This document shows, piece by piece, positions 9,326 through 18,001 of a stretch of DNA of 64,000 nucleotides. The translations under genes and the position numbers were made by a program. This DNA is from Marinospirillum alkaliphilum DSM 21637 (GTDB lineage: Bacteria > Pseudomonadota > Gammaproteobacteria > Pseudomonadales > Halomonadaceae). Each line of letters begins with the position of its first letter. The first letter of the stretch is position 1. The notes under the pieces are model-generated. The model saw nothing but the letters and a program-made list of their open reading frames with translations. It had not been told where the DNA came from and did not search any database. The DNA is taken from contig NZ_FPJW01000002.1 of NCBI RefSeq assembly GCF_900119735.1, positions 62,001 through 126,000 on the forward strand, in the 5' to 3' direction.

Positions 9326-10129
9326 ATGTTAACGCAAGAGCAGATCCAGCAGGCGGCAGACCGTCTGTATCAGGCTGAAGTCAGCCGCCAGCAGATTTCC
9401 GCCCTGACCCTCGACTACCCCACCATGGATATGGGTGATGCCTATGCCGTACAGAAGGCATGGGTTGATCGCAAGATCAATGACGGTCGCAAGGTGATCG
9501 GTTACAAGATTGGCTTGACCTCTCGTGCCATGCAAATGTCATCCAATATTGATGAGCCGGATTATGGCGTTTTGCTGGATGACATGTTGTTTGAAGATGG
9601 TGCCACCATTCCTGCTTCTGATTTTCTTGATCCACGTATCGAAGTGGAGCTGGCTTTTATCCTTAAAAAGCCGCTGTTTGGTGAGAGCGTCACCATTTTT
9701 GATGTGATTGATGCCACCGATTATGTGATTCCTTCGTTGGAGCTGATTGCTGCACGTTGTCTGCGGACCGACCCCGTCACTGGTTATACCCGTAAGGTAT
9801 TTGACACCATTGCTGACAATGCAGCCAATGCAGGCATTGTACTGGGTGGCCGCCCCATCCGTCCGATGGATATTGATCTGCGCTGGGCTGGCTGCATGTT
9901 GTACCTGAACGGCCAGATTGAAGAAACCGGTCTGGCGGGGGGGGTATTGGGTAACCCACTGAAGGGTATTTCCTGGGTGTGCAAGCGTTTTGCTCCCCAT
10001 GGCATTGGTCTTGAACCTGGCCAGATCATTCTTTCCGGTTCTTTCACCCGCCCGGTACCGGTCAAGGCTGGTGATACCGTGCATGCCGACTTCGGTACGC
10101 TGGGTGGTGTAACCCTGCATTTTTCCTGA
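9326..10129 (+). CDS. hpaH: 2-oxo-hept-4-ene-1,7-dioate hydratase HpaH
   Basis: A 267-residue member of the hydratase/decarboxylase family (MhpD-like) that adds water to 2-oxohept-4-ene-1,7-dioate in the homoprotocatechuate pathway. DPRIEVELAFILKKPL contains the metal-binding acidic residues of the family, and KVIGYKIGLTSRAMQ and GLAGGVLGNPL are further conserved blocks. Upstream in-frame ATGs exist at 9248 and 9293. The start at 9326 has an AGGTGA site seven bases upstream and matches the family length of 267. It is the first gene of hpaH-hpaI-hpaG1-hpaG2-hpaE, whose product feeds the aldolase encoded next. Confidence 0.95.
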   Translation: MLTQEQIQQAADRLYQAEVSRQQISALTLDYPTMDMGDAYAVQKAWVDRKINDGRKVIGYKIGLTSRAMQMSSNIDEPDYGVLLDDMLFEDGATIPASDFLDPRIEVELAFILKKPLFGESVTIFDVIDATDYVIPSLELIAARCLRTDPVTGYTRKVFDTIADNAANAGIVLGGRPIRPMDIDLRWAGCMLYLNGQIEETGLAGGVLGNPLKGISWVCKRFAPHGIGLEPGQIILSGSFTRPVPVKAGDTVHADFGTLGGVTLHFS

Positions 10130-10153
10130 GCCAACGGATCACGGAGTCCCATC

Positions 10154-10960
10154 ATGGAACTGCCAAAAAACCGTTTTAAACAAAAGCTGGCCAGTGGTCA
10201 TCCTCAGTACGGCCTGTGGCTTGGCCTGCCAGACAACACGGCTGCTGAAATTGCTGCCGGAGCCGGTTTTGACTGGTTGTTGATTGACGGTGAACACGCC
10301 CCGTTTGATCTGCGCAGCATCATGGCTCATCTGCAAGCCATGGCACCCTATGATGTGGCACCGATTGTGCGCTGTGTGGAGGGTAATACCGCTCTGATCA
10401 AGCAGCTGCTGGATATTGGTGTACAAACCCTGCTGGTGCCGATGGTGGAAAGCGCTGAGCAGGCGGAGCAGCTGGTTCGCGCCGTGCGTTACCCACCTGC
10501 GGGTATTCGTGGGCTGGGTACTTCACTGGCGCGTGCCGCACGCTGGAACCAGATCCCCGGTTACCTGCACAAGGCCAATGATGAAATCTGCCTGATCGTT
10601 CAGGTGGAAACCGCCAGTGCCATGAACAATCTGGATGCCATCCTTGCCGTCGAAGGTGTGGATGGGGTCTTTATCGGCCCCTCGGATCTGTCGGCATCCA
10701 TGGGTTATATCGGTGATGCCGGTCATCCAGTGGTGGTGGAAACCATCAATAACGGCCTCAACCGTATCCGTGCCGCCGGTAAGTATGCCGGTCTGCTGTG
10801 TCTGGACCCATCACTGGCGAACACCTACATCAATGAAGGTGCCAATTTTGTTGGTGTTGGGGTGGATACCCTGATTCTGGCACAGGAAACCCGCAAATTG
10901 GCGCAGCGCTTCAAACAAGGTGCGCCGGTTGAAGAAGTGAAACCTCAGGCAGGCTACTGA
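10154..10960 (+). CDS. hpaI: 4-hydroxy-2-oxoheptane-1,7-dioate aldolase HpaI
   Basis: A 268-residue class II aldolase of the HpcH/HpaI family. It cleaves 4-hydroxy-2-oxoheptane-1,7-dioate to pyruvate and succinic semialdehyde, the last ring-derived step. It has the N-terminal NRFKQKLASGHPQYGLWLGL block, the catalytic DGEHAPFD segment and VDGVFIGPSDLSASMGY, which carries metal and pyruvate contacts. It lies 24 bases after hpaH with a GGAG site before its ATG. The succinic semialdehyde produced is probably handled by the aldehyde dehydrogenase at 22730-24160. Confidence 0.96.
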   Translation: MELPKNRFKQKLASGHPQYGLWLGLPDNTAAEIAAGAGFDWLLIDGEHAPFDLRSIMAHLQAMAPYDVAPIVRCVEGNTALIKQLLDIGVQTLLVPMVESAEQAEQLVRAVRYPPAGIRGLGTSLARAARWNQIPGYLHKANDEICLIVQVETASAMNNLDAILAVEGVDGVFIGPSDLSASMGYIGDAGHPVVVETINNGLNRIRAAGKYAGLLCLDPSLANTYINEGANFVGVGVDTLILAQETRKLAQRFKQGAPVEEVKPQAGY

Positions 10961-10988
10961 ACCTGTTAAAAACAAGAGAAGGTTAACC

Positions 10989-11657
10989 ATGACTGCAAAC
11001 TCACTGGTTCACAGCAAGCTGGTTTGTGTGGCGCTGAATGACAAGGCGCAGCTGGCTGCACTGGATGCAACCTTTCATCAAGACCCTTACAAAAAACCGC
11101 CGACCCAGCCGGTACTTTATTACAAACCCCGCAACACCTGGAGTCAGGAGGGTGCTGAGGTTGAATGGGCCAGGGATTTTGACGGCAACCCCGTCGCTGC
11201 AATGGTGGTGGGTGCCAGTCTGGGGGTGGTGATTGGCAAAACCACCTGCCGCGTCAGTCCACAAGAGGCCCTGAGCCATGTCGGCGGTTACACAGTGGTT
11301 GCTGACTACTCACTGCCTGAACAGAACTACTACCGCCCGGATATCAAAGGCAAGTGCCTGGATACCTCCGCACCCGTCGGTCCAAAAATCATACCAGCGG
11401 CAGAAATTGCCAACCCAGATGCCCTGAGTATCAGCATCACTGTGAATGGCAGTGTTAAGAGTGTTTTTAAGCTGAGCCAGATGCAGCGCAGTGTTGCTGA
11501 ACTGATCAGTATCATTTCTTCCATCATGACCTTGCAGCCTGGTGAAGTGATTGCTGTGGGTTTTGCCGGTAATCGTGTACCTGTTGCCAAGGGCGATAAG
11601 GTTGCCGCCAGCATTGAGGGTATCGGCACCCTGACCAACACCCTGGGAGGAGCTTGA
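10989..11657 (+). CDS. hpaG1: HpaG N-terminal-type subunit (isomerase/decarboxylase), split form
   Basis: A 222-residue protein of the fumarylacetoacetate hydrolase family that corresponds to the N-terminal half of the 429-residue E. coli HpaG. The two halves arose by duplication and act as 2-hydroxyhepta-2,4-diene-1,7-dioate isomerase and 5-oxopent-3-ene-1,2,5-tricarboxylate decarboxylase. Its metal-site strand reads GASLGVVIGK and lacks the acidic residue seen at the equivalent place in HpaG2 (CELVAVIGK), so this half may rely on its partner. It is followed after three bases by hpaG2, consistent with a heteromeric enzyme. Confidence 0.9.
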   Translation: MTANSLVHSKLVCVALNDKAQLAALDATFHQDPYKKPPTQPVLYYKPRNTWSQEGAEVEWARDFDGNPVAAMVVGASLGVVIGKTTCRVSPQEALSHVGGYTVVADYSLPEQNYYRPDIKGKCLDTSAPVGPKIIPAAEIANPDALSISITVNGSVKSVFKLSQMQRSVAELISIISSIMTLQPGEVIAVGFAGNRVPVAKGDKVAASIEGIGTLTNTLGGA

Positions 11658-11660
11658 TCC

Positions 11661-12443
11661 ATGAGACACGCACGCATCATTTTTGAAGGTCGTGAACTGG
11701 ATGTTGATATTGATGCCCAGGATCGGATCACCACCCAAAACGGCGAACAGCTGGATGTTGCGCTGGATTCAGATCTGATCACCTGGCTGCCACCGGTTAA
11801 AGAGCCGGGTACTATTTTTGCGCTGGGCATCAACTATGCCGACCATGCCACCGAACTGGCCTTTGAACCACCCAAAGAACCACTGGTGTTCATCAAACAC
11901 GCCAACACACTGACCGGCCACAAACAGGTGAGTTACCGCCCTGACGGTATCGAGTACCAGCACTATGAGTGTGAGCTGGTAGCAGTGATTGGTAAAACTG
12001 GCAAGAACATCAAGCGTGAGAATGCCCTGGATTATGTGGCCGGTTACACCGTGTGCAATGACTTTGCCATCCGTGATTATCTGGAAAACTACTACCGCCC
12101 CAATCTGCGCGTCAAAAGCCGCGACTCCCTGCTGCCCATGGGGCCCTGGATCGTAGATACCGCCGACATCCCTGATGCCAACGCACTGAAATTGACCACC
12201 ACCGTCAACGGCAAGCTGACACAGGACGGCAACACCAAAGACATGATCTTTGACGTGCCCTACGTGATCGAATACCTGAGCAAGATCATGACCCTGAACC
12301 CCGGTGACATGATCTGTACCGGCACGCCGCACGGCATTGTTGACTGCCAGCCGGGCGACACCATTGTTTGCAGTATCGAAAATGTCTGTTCACTGGAGAC
12401 CCGTATGGTCAGTGAGCAGGAATACTACGGCGACAAATACTAA
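11661..12443 (+). CDS. hpaG2: HpaG C-terminal-type subunit (isomerase/decarboxylase), split form
   Basis: A 260-residue fumarylacetoacetate hydrolase family protein corresponding to the C-terminal half of fused HpaG. FALGINYADHA, the metal-binding HYECELVAVIGK strand, GYTVCNDFAIRDYL and LNPGDMICTGTPHG are all present. It decarboxylates and isomerises the ring-cleavage product after HpaF. The ribosome site GGAGGAG lies within the last codons of hpaG1, so translation of the two is probably coupled. Pseudomonas-type pathways commonly have the two halves as separate genes, while enterobacteria have them fused. Confidence 0.93.
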   Translation: MRHARIIFEGRELDVDIDAQDRITTQNGEQLDVALDSDLITWLPPVKEPGTIFALGINYADHATELAFEPPKEPLVFIKHANTLTGHKQVSYRPDGIEYQHYECELVAVIGKTGKNIKRENALDYVAGYTVCNDFAIRDYLENYYRPNLRVKSRDSLLPMGPWIVDTADIPDANALKLTTTVNGKLTQDGNTKDMIFDVPYVIEYLSKIMTLNPGDMICTGTPHGIVDCQPGDTIVCSIENVCSLETRMVSEQEYYGDKY

Positions 12444-12465
12444 TAAGAAGGTCAGGAGATAAAAG

Positions 12466-14001
12466 ATGAGTGATACCTACGCCAGTAATCTTGAACGCGC
12501 CAACCAATACCTGGAGCGCTTTAAAAACACCACCACTGGCCACTACATCAACGGTGCTTTCACCCTGGGCAGTGGTGGGCGTGAATACGAAAATCTGACT
12601 CCTACCAACAACACCAGCCTTGGCAAGGTAATGGCTGGTTCGGTAGCAGACATGGATGCTGCCTGCGAGGCTGCTGAAGCGGCTTTTGAAAGCTGGGCCA
12701 ACACCCCGGGTGCTGAGCGCAAAAAGCTGCTGCACAAGTTTGCAGATCGTCTGGTTGAGCGTGCCGATGAAATTGCGCTGGTTGAGTCCATGGACTGTGG
12801 TCAACCGATCCGTTTCATGAAGCAGGCTGCGGTGCGTGGCGCTGCCAACTTCCGTTTTTTTGCCGACAAGGCACCGGAAGCACAAAATGGTTTGGCACTG
12901 CATCAGGATGAACACGTTAACTACACCCTTCGCAAAGCGATTGGTCCGGTGGGTATCATCACCCCGTGGAACACACCCTTCATGTTGTCCACCTGGAAAA
13001 TTGCTCCGGCGCTGGCGGCAGGTTGCACCGTGGTTCACAAACCGGCCGAACTGACGCCGCTCAGTGCCTACATCCTTGCAGAAATTGCTGATGAAGTGCT
13101 GCCCAAGGGTGTGTGGAACATGGTGAATGGTTTTGGTGAAGATGTCGGCAAACGCCTGACTGAACACCCTGCCATCAAGGCAGTGGCACTGGTTGGTGAA
13201 TCGGCGACAGGTTCGCACATCATGCGTCAGGGCGCTGCAACCCTGAAACGCATGCACTTTGAACTGGGTGGCAAAAACCCGGTGATTGTGTTTGATGATG
13301 CTGACTTTGAACGCGCACTGGATGCGGTGGTGTTCATGATTTACAGCTTGAACGGCCAGCGTTGCACCTCTTCCAGTCGTCTGCTGATTCAGAGCGGCAT
13401 TCGTGACCGTTTTATCACTGCGCTGGAGCAGCGGGTACGCAACCTGCGGGTGGGCCATTCGCTGGACCCGGATACCGAAGTGGGGCCGCTGGTGCACACC
13501 GAGCACTACAACAAGGTACTGGGCTACTTTGACATTGCTCGCCAGGATGGTGCCACCATCGCTGTGGGTGGTCAGCGCATCACCACCGCGAACAGTACGC
13601 TGGATCCAGCTGGTAATTACCTGGAACCGACCCTGTTTACCCATGCCAGCAACAGCATGCGCATTGCCCAGGAAGAAATCTTCGGCCCGGTGTTGACGGC
13701 CATCAGCTTTGACACTGAAGAAGAAGCCGTTCGCCTGGCCAACGATACCGAGTATGGCTTGTCCGGTTATATCTGGACTGAAAATACCGGTCGCGCCTTG
13801 CGCATGGCCAAGCAGGTGGAAGCAGGCATGTTGTGGGTGAACTCAGAAAACAACCGCAACCTGCCATCCCCCTTTGGTGGCATCAAGATGTCAGGCATTG
13901 GTCGTGACGGCGGTGACTGGAGTTTTGATTTCTACATGGAAACCAAAAACGTCTGTATTGCCCAGGGCACCCACCGCGTACCAACACTCGGCAAGCGTTG
14001 A
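12466..14001 (+). CDS. hpaE: 5-carboxymethyl-2-hydroxymuconate semialdehyde dehydrogenase HpaE
   Basis: A 511-residue NAD-dependent aldehyde dehydrogenase that oxidises the HpaD ring-cleavage product to 5-carboxymethyl-2-hydroxymuconate. The cofactor region GIITPWNTPFMLSTWK, the general base Glu in FELGGKNPV (about residue 266) and the catalytic Cys in NGQRCTSSS (about residue 300) are intact. The N-terminus is some 20 residues longer than in E. coli (488). AGGAGAT before the ATG supports this start. It is the last gene of the hpaHIG1G2E operon; a strong hairpin follows. Confidence 0.96.
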   Translation: MSDTYASNLERANQYLERFKNTTTGHYINGAFTLGSGGREYENLTPTNNTSLGKVMAGSVADMDAACEAAEAAFESWANTPGAERKKLLHKFADRLVERADEIALVESMDCGQPIRFMKQAAVRGAANFRFFADKAPEAQNGLALHQDEHVNYTLRKAIGPVGIITPWNTPFMLSTWKIAPALAAGCTVVHKPAELTPLSAYILAEIADEVLPKGVWNMVNGFGEDVGKRLTEHPAIKAVALVGESATGSHIMRQGAATLKRMHFELGGKNPVIVFDDADFERALDAVVFMIYSLNGQRCTSSSRLLIQSGIRDRFITALEQRVRNLRVGHSLDPDTEVGPLVHTEHYNKVLGYFDIARQDGATIAVGGQRITTANSTLDPAGNYLEPTLFTHASNSMRIAQEEIFGPVLTAISFDTEEEAVRLANDTEYGLSGYIWTENTGRALRMAKQVEAGMLWVNSENNRNLPSPFGGIKMSGIGRDGGDWSFDFYMETKNVCIAQGTHRVPTLGKR

Positions 14002-14013
14002 TCTGATGAAAAA

Positions 14014-14048
14014 CCTGCTGTTGCTGCCTGGTTGCTGGCAGCAGCAGG
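14014..14048 (+). terminator. Hairpin after hpaE, possible terminator
   Basis: CCTGCT and GCTGCC pair with GGCAGC and AGCAGG around an eight-base loop, with a three-base bulge. No full T run follows (only CCATCCATTTTC), so termination would be partial. It overlaps the region where a -35 for hpaA would lie. Confidence 0.45.
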
Positions 14049-14063
14049 CCATCCATTTTCTGC

Positions 14064-14069
14064 TATAGT
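14064..14069 (+). promoter_or_regulatory. -10 element immediately before hpaA
   Basis: TATAGT ends only six bases before the hpaA ATG at 14076. A transcript started from it would have virtually no 5' leader. No ribosome site is visible before the ATG, which fits a leaderless message. Confidence 0.4.
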
Positions 14070-14075
14070 CTTGGC

Positions 14076-14981
14076 ATGAGTGACGCGAGCCACAGTGAAT
14101 GGATACCCAATATTATCCTGGGACAGGATTATGATCGGCGCTATCTGGATGCACCGATCCATTATGATGTGCTGGAAAACCTGGCGGTGTTTTTCGGGAG
14201 AGACATGCCGGTTCATCGCCATGCCCAGTACCTGCAGATTCACTACATTGATCGTGGTGAACTGCGCTTTCACATCGATGACAAGATCTATCAGGCGCAA
14301 GGTCCTGCCCTGGTGCTGACACCCCCTTCCGTTCCCCACTCCTTCCTGACTTGTGTTGATGCCTGTGGTCATGTATTGACCCTGCACCAGTCACTGATCT
14401 GGCAATTGCTTAAAGAAGGTTTGAAACAGGAGCTGGAACAGCAACTGAATCGGGCTTTGTGTATCACCGCTGATGGTCTGGGTGAAAAAGAAAGCGTGTA
14501 TTGGAAAACAGTGGTACAAACACTGGAGGCCATACGAAATGAATGGAGTCATGTTTATCCAGCCAAGGATCTGGCATTACAGACGTTGGTGCGTCTGCTG
14601 CTGATTCAGATCAGTCGTCTTTCTGCTCGTGAAGCGGTGAGTACTTCCGTTAACAATGATGATCTGAGAGCCTTTCGCCAATTCAGCAGCCTGATCCAGG
14701 AGCATTATCGCGATCATTGGCAGTTGCGGGATTACACCAGTAGCCTGGGGTTGTCAGAAAGCCGCTTGCATCAGATATGTCAGCGCATTGCCAACCGTTC
14801 ACCGAAAAAAATCATTCATGACCATCTGGTGCAGGAAGCCAAGCGCTTGCTGACTTTCAGTAATCTGGCAAGCAGTGATATTTGTTACCAGCTGGGGTTC
14901 AGTGACCCGGCCTATTTTTCACGTTTTTTCAAGCGTCACACCGGCTTGACGGCTCAGCAGTTTCGTCAGCAACAACATTAA
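14076..14981 (+). CDS. hpaA: AraC-family activator of HPA catabolism HpaA
   Basis: A 301-residue protein. The N-terminal cupin effector domain includes FFGRDMPVHRHAQYLQIHY and ALVLTPPSVPHSF. The C-terminal AraC DNA-binding domain (residues 205-300) has two helix-turn-helix motifs and ends in SDPAYFSRFFKRHTGLTAQQ. It closely follows the HpaA layout, which activates the 4-hydroxyphenylacetate hydroxylase genes when HPA is present. It lies 75 bases after hpaE on the same strand. Its likely target here is the C2/C1 promoter region upstream of 25456, where a good -35 is lacking. Confidence 0.93.
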   Translation: MSDASHSEWIPNIILGQDYDRRYLDAPIHYDVLENLAVFFGRDMPVHRHAQYLQIHYIDRGELRFHIDDKIYQAQGPALVLTPPSVPHSFLTCVDACGHVLTLHQSLIWQLLKEGLKQELEQQLNRALCITADGLGEKESVYWKTVVQTLEAIRNEWSHVYPAKDLALQTLVRLLLIQISRLSAREAVSTSVNNDDLRAFRQFSSLIQEHYRDHWQLRDYTSSLGLSESRLHQICQRIANRSPKKIIHDHLVQEAKRLLTFSNLASSDICYQLGFSDPAYFSRFFKRHTGLTAQQFRQQQH

Positions 14982-15050
14982 TTCGAGGTCGGTATTTCTT
15001 CTCGCCAGCCTCATTGAAAACCTTTATCAATTCCTGCTTAATCGTTAAAA

Positions 15051-15062
15051 TTAACATCTGAA
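15051..15062. promoter_or_regulatory. Degenerate HpaR-type site upstream of hpaR
   Basis: TTAACATCTGAA matches the consensus TTAAYATRTTAA of the other three sites at 10 of 12 positions. It lies about 140 bases before hpaR, so weak autoregulation is possible. The surrounding AT-rich sequence has other partial TTAA repeats. Confidence 0.35.
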
Positions 15063-15203
15063 GTTTAATTCGAGAAGCCGCTGACTAACCATGCTGGTGC
15101 CGGTCTGTTTGAATGCAGCATCACCCCGCGTAATGGTTAATCAGCGCTTTTCTGGTCAGTATCAACCGGCAATGCACTCCGCCATAACCTTTATGTGGAC
15201 CCC

Positions 15204-15647
15204 ATGCGTAAATACGAGGAATCCCTGCCGCTTAAGTTGCTGAAAGCTCGCGAAGCGACAATGAGTTTCTTCCGTCCAGTACTGCAGGACATCGCTCTGA
15301 CGGAACAGCAATGGCGCATCATTCGTGCACTGGCTCAGCATCAGGAGCTGGAATCCAAACAGCTTGCTGATCTCTGCTGCATTCTTAGCCCCAGCCTGAC
15401 GGGTATCATTAACCGGTTGGAGCAGCAGGGTTATATCCAGCGCCGACGTTCACCGGAAGATCAGCGCCGCGTATTGATTACCCTGACTGAAAAAGCCAGT
15501 GACATGTTTGAGCGGGTGACCCCTTTGCTGGAAGACCGTTATCGGGAAATCACCGAGCAGTTTTCACAGGAAAGTCTGGATCAGTTAAGTCAGTTGCTGA
15601 ACAAACTATCCCAGATCAAACCCGGCAAGTCCGAGTGTCAGTCATGA
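15204..15647 (+). CDS. hpaR: MarR-family repressor of homoprotocatechuate genes HpaR
   Basis: A 147-residue MarR protein with the family block LLKAREATMSFFRPVLQDIA followed by LTEQQWRIIRALA, the recognition helix region CILSPSLTGIINRLEQQGY and the wing SPEDQRRVLITLT. HpaR represses the meta-cleavage operon and is released by pathway compounds. The frame also allows a GTG at 15195, three codons upstream; neither start has a convincing ribosome site. Its stop overlaps the start of the next gene (ATGA). It is the best candidate to bind the TTAAYATRTTAA palindromes. Confidence 0.93.
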   Translation: MRKYEESLPLKLLKAREATMSFFRPVLQDIALTEQQWRIIRALAQHQELESKQLADLCCILSPSLTGIINRLEQQGYIQRRRSPEDQRRVLITLTEKASDMFERVTPLLEDRYREITEQFSQESLDQLSQLLNKLSQIKPGKSECQS

Positions 15648-16081
15648 CGGTGCTTTTGCAGCAGTGGTCCAGTCTAAGTCTGTCTGCTGCCCGGCAACTG
15701 GCTGACCATCTGTTGTTGCAGGCTGAACAGCAGGGTGTGCAGGTGGCATTGGCCGTGGTAGATCGTGCTGGCGTGCCATTAGTGCGTATAAAAATGGATC
15801 TGGCACCGGCGCCCAGCCAGGATATTGCGCTACGCAAAGCCACTACAGCCCTGGCTTTTGGTATGGCCACTGATGGTTGGGATGCCCGCCTGCAACAGGC
15901 ATCTCAAGGTGTGCGTCAGGGCCTGCCGTTGCAAGATGGCCTGGCCCTGTTTGGGGGTGGTGTACCGCTGGTGGTGGATCAGCAACCTGTCGGTGCAGTG
16001 GGTGTTTCCGGTGCCAGTGAAGTACAGGACACTGCCCTGGCCCGGCAAGCAGCCACTTTTCTGAAGCAGTTGCTGGGCTGA
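15644..16081 (+). CDS. GlcG/HbpS-family protein (DUF336), translationally coupled to hpaR
   Basis: A 145-residue protein of the GlcG/HbpS fold: an N-terminal helix (LSLSAARQLADHLLLQAEQQ), the core strands VALAVVDRAGVPLVRIKMD, a helical DIALRKATTALAF block and the glycine-rich LFGGGVPLVVDQQPVGAVGVSGAS tail. Members bind heme or small ligands and are often found beside catabolic or redox operons; no enzyme activity is established. Its ATG overlaps the hpaR stop codon, so it is made together with the repressor. That linkage suggests a sensory, redox or iron role in the pathway. This is inference only. Confidence 0.85.
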   Translation: MTVLLQQWSSLSLSAARQLADHLLLQAEQQGVQVALAVVDRAGVPLVRIKMDLAPAPSQDIALRKATTALAFGMATDGWDARLQQASQGVRQGLPLQDGLALFGGGVPLVVDQQPVGAVGVSGASEVQDTALARQAATFLKQLLG

Positions 16082-16116
16082 TTGACTGGCAGGGTGTCAG
16101 CGTGTCCGGTGCAGTG

Positions 16117-16605
16117 TCAGTCGGCCAGAGGCACCACCAGCACTGGGCGCTTGGAGTGACTGAGTGTCTTGGCCGCAGTAGAGCCTAGCAGTATCTGTCC
16201 CAGGGTTGAGTGTTTGCGGGTACCCATAACAATCACATCCGCATCCATCTGATCGGCAACCTTCAGGATCACCTTCCAGGGAGTGCCCTCTTCCACTCTT
16301 ACTTCAACCTGATCCGGGTTCATTTTTTCGTGCTCGCTCAACTCCTGTTCACAGAAGCGCTCCAGTCGCCCCTTGACCTTGGCTCGCAGCTTATCCACTC
16401 CCTCTTGCAGAAAACCTTCAATATCCTGTTTTTCCATCATGTTGCTGAGCACACTGCGAGCAGTAGCCGACACTGACTCAATCACATGCAGGTAGGTGAT
16501 GCGTGAGTCATAGTGATTGCACAGGCTCACTGCTGCACGAAATGCAGGACGGGCGCCCTGCTCCAGATCGGACACATAAAGTATTTTGCGAAAATCGGAC
16601 AGCAT
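16117..16605 (-). CDS. Universal stress protein UspA family, TRAP-associated
   Basis: A 162-residue single-domain Usp. It starts with a typical first strand (RKILYVSDLEQGARPAFRAA) and has the ATP-binding pattern MGTRKHSTLGQILLGSTA near the C-terminus, so it probably binds ATP. It lies 45 bases downstream of the TRAP permease gene on the same strand. In the ectoine system TeaABC a Usp (TeaD) sits next to the TRAP genes and dampens transport; the arrangement here is the same. Regulation of the TRAP system by nucleotide state is an inference from that precedent. Confidence 0.88.
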   Translation of the reverse strand: MLSDFRKILYVSDLEQGARPAFRAAVSLCNHYDSRITYLHVIESVSATARSVLSNMMEKQDIEGFLQEGVDKLRAKVKGRLERFCEQELSEHEKMNPDQVEVRVEEGTPWKVILKVADQMDADVIVMGTRKHSTLGQILLGSTAAKTLSHSKRPVLVVPLAD

Positions 16606-16650
16606 CGAAACCTCCTGGCTCCTGGCCTGAATGGTGCAACAACAAGGTGC

Positions 16651-17979
16651 TTAACGGTACAGCAGCTCCGGCAGGAACAGTGCCAGCACGGGTACAAAAA
16701 TGATCAGCAACAGGCGCAGGATGTCAGCCACCCAGAAGGGGCCTACCCCTTTAAAAATGGTGCTGGTTTTTACATCACGCAAAACCGCACTGAGCACAAA
16801 CACGTTCATGCCAACCGGTGGGGTAATCAGACTGATTTCAATGGCAATCACCACCACGATGCCAAACCAGACCAGATCAAAGCCCAGCGCAGCCACCAGC
16901 GGGTAAAAAATCGGAATGGTCAGCAGCATCATCGACAGGCTTTCAAACACCATGCCCAGCAGCAGGTAAATGCCCACTATTGCCAGAATCACCACGATGG
17001 GGGCCACATCCAGCCCGTTGACAAATGCCAGCAGGATTTCCGGAAGGCCGGCACGGTTGACGAAGTCACTGAAAATCAGCGCGCCGATCACCACGGCCAG
17101 CAACATGACAGAAGTGCGGGCGGTATCGGTCAGGGTGTCAAACAGGTTGCTCCAGGTCAGTGAGCGGCGCATCAGCGCAATCAAAAAGGCACCACCAGCC
17201 CCGACGCCGGCTGCTTCGGTGGGCGTAAAAACACCCAGGTAAATGCCGCCCATCACCAGAACAAACAGTCCCAGTACACCCAATACACCGCGCAGGGCAA
17301 TAAAGCGCTCCTTCCAGGGAACGGGTTCTGCTGCCGGGCCTGCGGCTGGATTGCGCCAGACGACATAACGCACAGCACCCAGATAAAAAAGCACCGCAAT
17401 CATGCCGGGGATAAAACCGGCAGCAAAGAGTTCTCGAATACTGGTTTCAGTCAGCAGACCAAAAATCACCAGAATCACACTGGGTGGAATCAGAATGCCC
17501 AGAGAACCACCGGCAGCGATGGTGGCGGTGGCTAAAGAATCACTGTAGCCATATTTGCGCATGGAAGGCATAGCCACTTTGGACATGGTGGCAGAGGTGG
17601 CCAGGCTGGAACCGCTGATTGCAGAGAAGCCACCACAGGCCACAACGGTCGCCATGGCCAGGCCACCTTTGCGATGCCCAAGAAAAGCGTGGGAGGCATG
17701 ATAGAGCTCTTGTGATAAACCTGAGCGCATCACAAAGTTGCCCATCAGTATAAATAGAGGGATCACCGACAGGCTGTAATTCTGCACCGTATCCACCACA
17801 CGATTGGCAGCCATGGACAAGGGGGCCGTCCAGCGGAATGTATCCCAGTTGTCCCAGGAAAGCCCCAGCATGGCTGCGAAACCAAAAAAGCCCACCAATC
17901 CCATGGCGAAAGCGATCGGCATTCGCACCACGATGATCAGGAAAAGAAGTACAGCAAAGCCGATCAGCAACACGGTCAT
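16651..17979 (-). CDS. TRAP transporter large permease (DctM type)
   Basis: A 442-residue, very hydrophobic protein with about 12 membrane helices, the length and pattern of DctM/SiaM subunits. The segments ACGGFSAISGSSLATSATMS and GILIPPSVILVIFGLLTETS are typical of the two sodium-coupled re-entrant hairpin regions, and LITPPVGMNVFVLSAV is the matching C-terminal repeat. It pairs with the small permease upstream (22-base gap) to import the substrate captured by the binding protein. Its position between hpaR and hpaF suggests an aromatic acid such as 4-hydroxyphenylacetate, but this is not shown by sequence. Confidence 0.94.
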   Translation of the reverse strand: MTVLLIGFAVLLFLIIVVRMPIAFAMGLVGFFGFAAMLGLSWDNWDTFRWTAPLSMAANRVVDTVQNYSLSVIPLFILMGNFVMRSGLSQELYHASHAFLGHRKGGLAMATVVACGGFSAISGSSLATSATMSKVAMPSMRKYGYSDSLATATIAAGGSLGILIPPSVILVIFGLLTETSIRELFAAGFIPGMIAVLFYLGAVRYVVWRNPAAGPAAEPVPWKERFIALRGVLGVLGLFVLVMGGIYLGVFTPTEAAGVGAGGAFLIALMRRSLTWSNLFDTLTDTARTSVMLLAVVIGALIFSDFVNRAGLPEILLAFVNGLDVAPIVVILAIVGIYLLLGMVFESLSMMLLTIPIFYPLVAALGFDLVWFGIVVVIAIEISLITPPVGMNVFVLSAVLRDVKTSTIFKGVGPFWVADILRLLLIIFVPVLALFLPELLYR

Positions 17980-18001
17980 AAAAAGCTACCTGTGAAAACA
18001 A

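Noticed and set aside
12409-13644. 411-codon open frame antisense to hpaE
   Set aside because: Shadow of a well supported aldehyde dehydrogenase gene; no recognisable protein motif.
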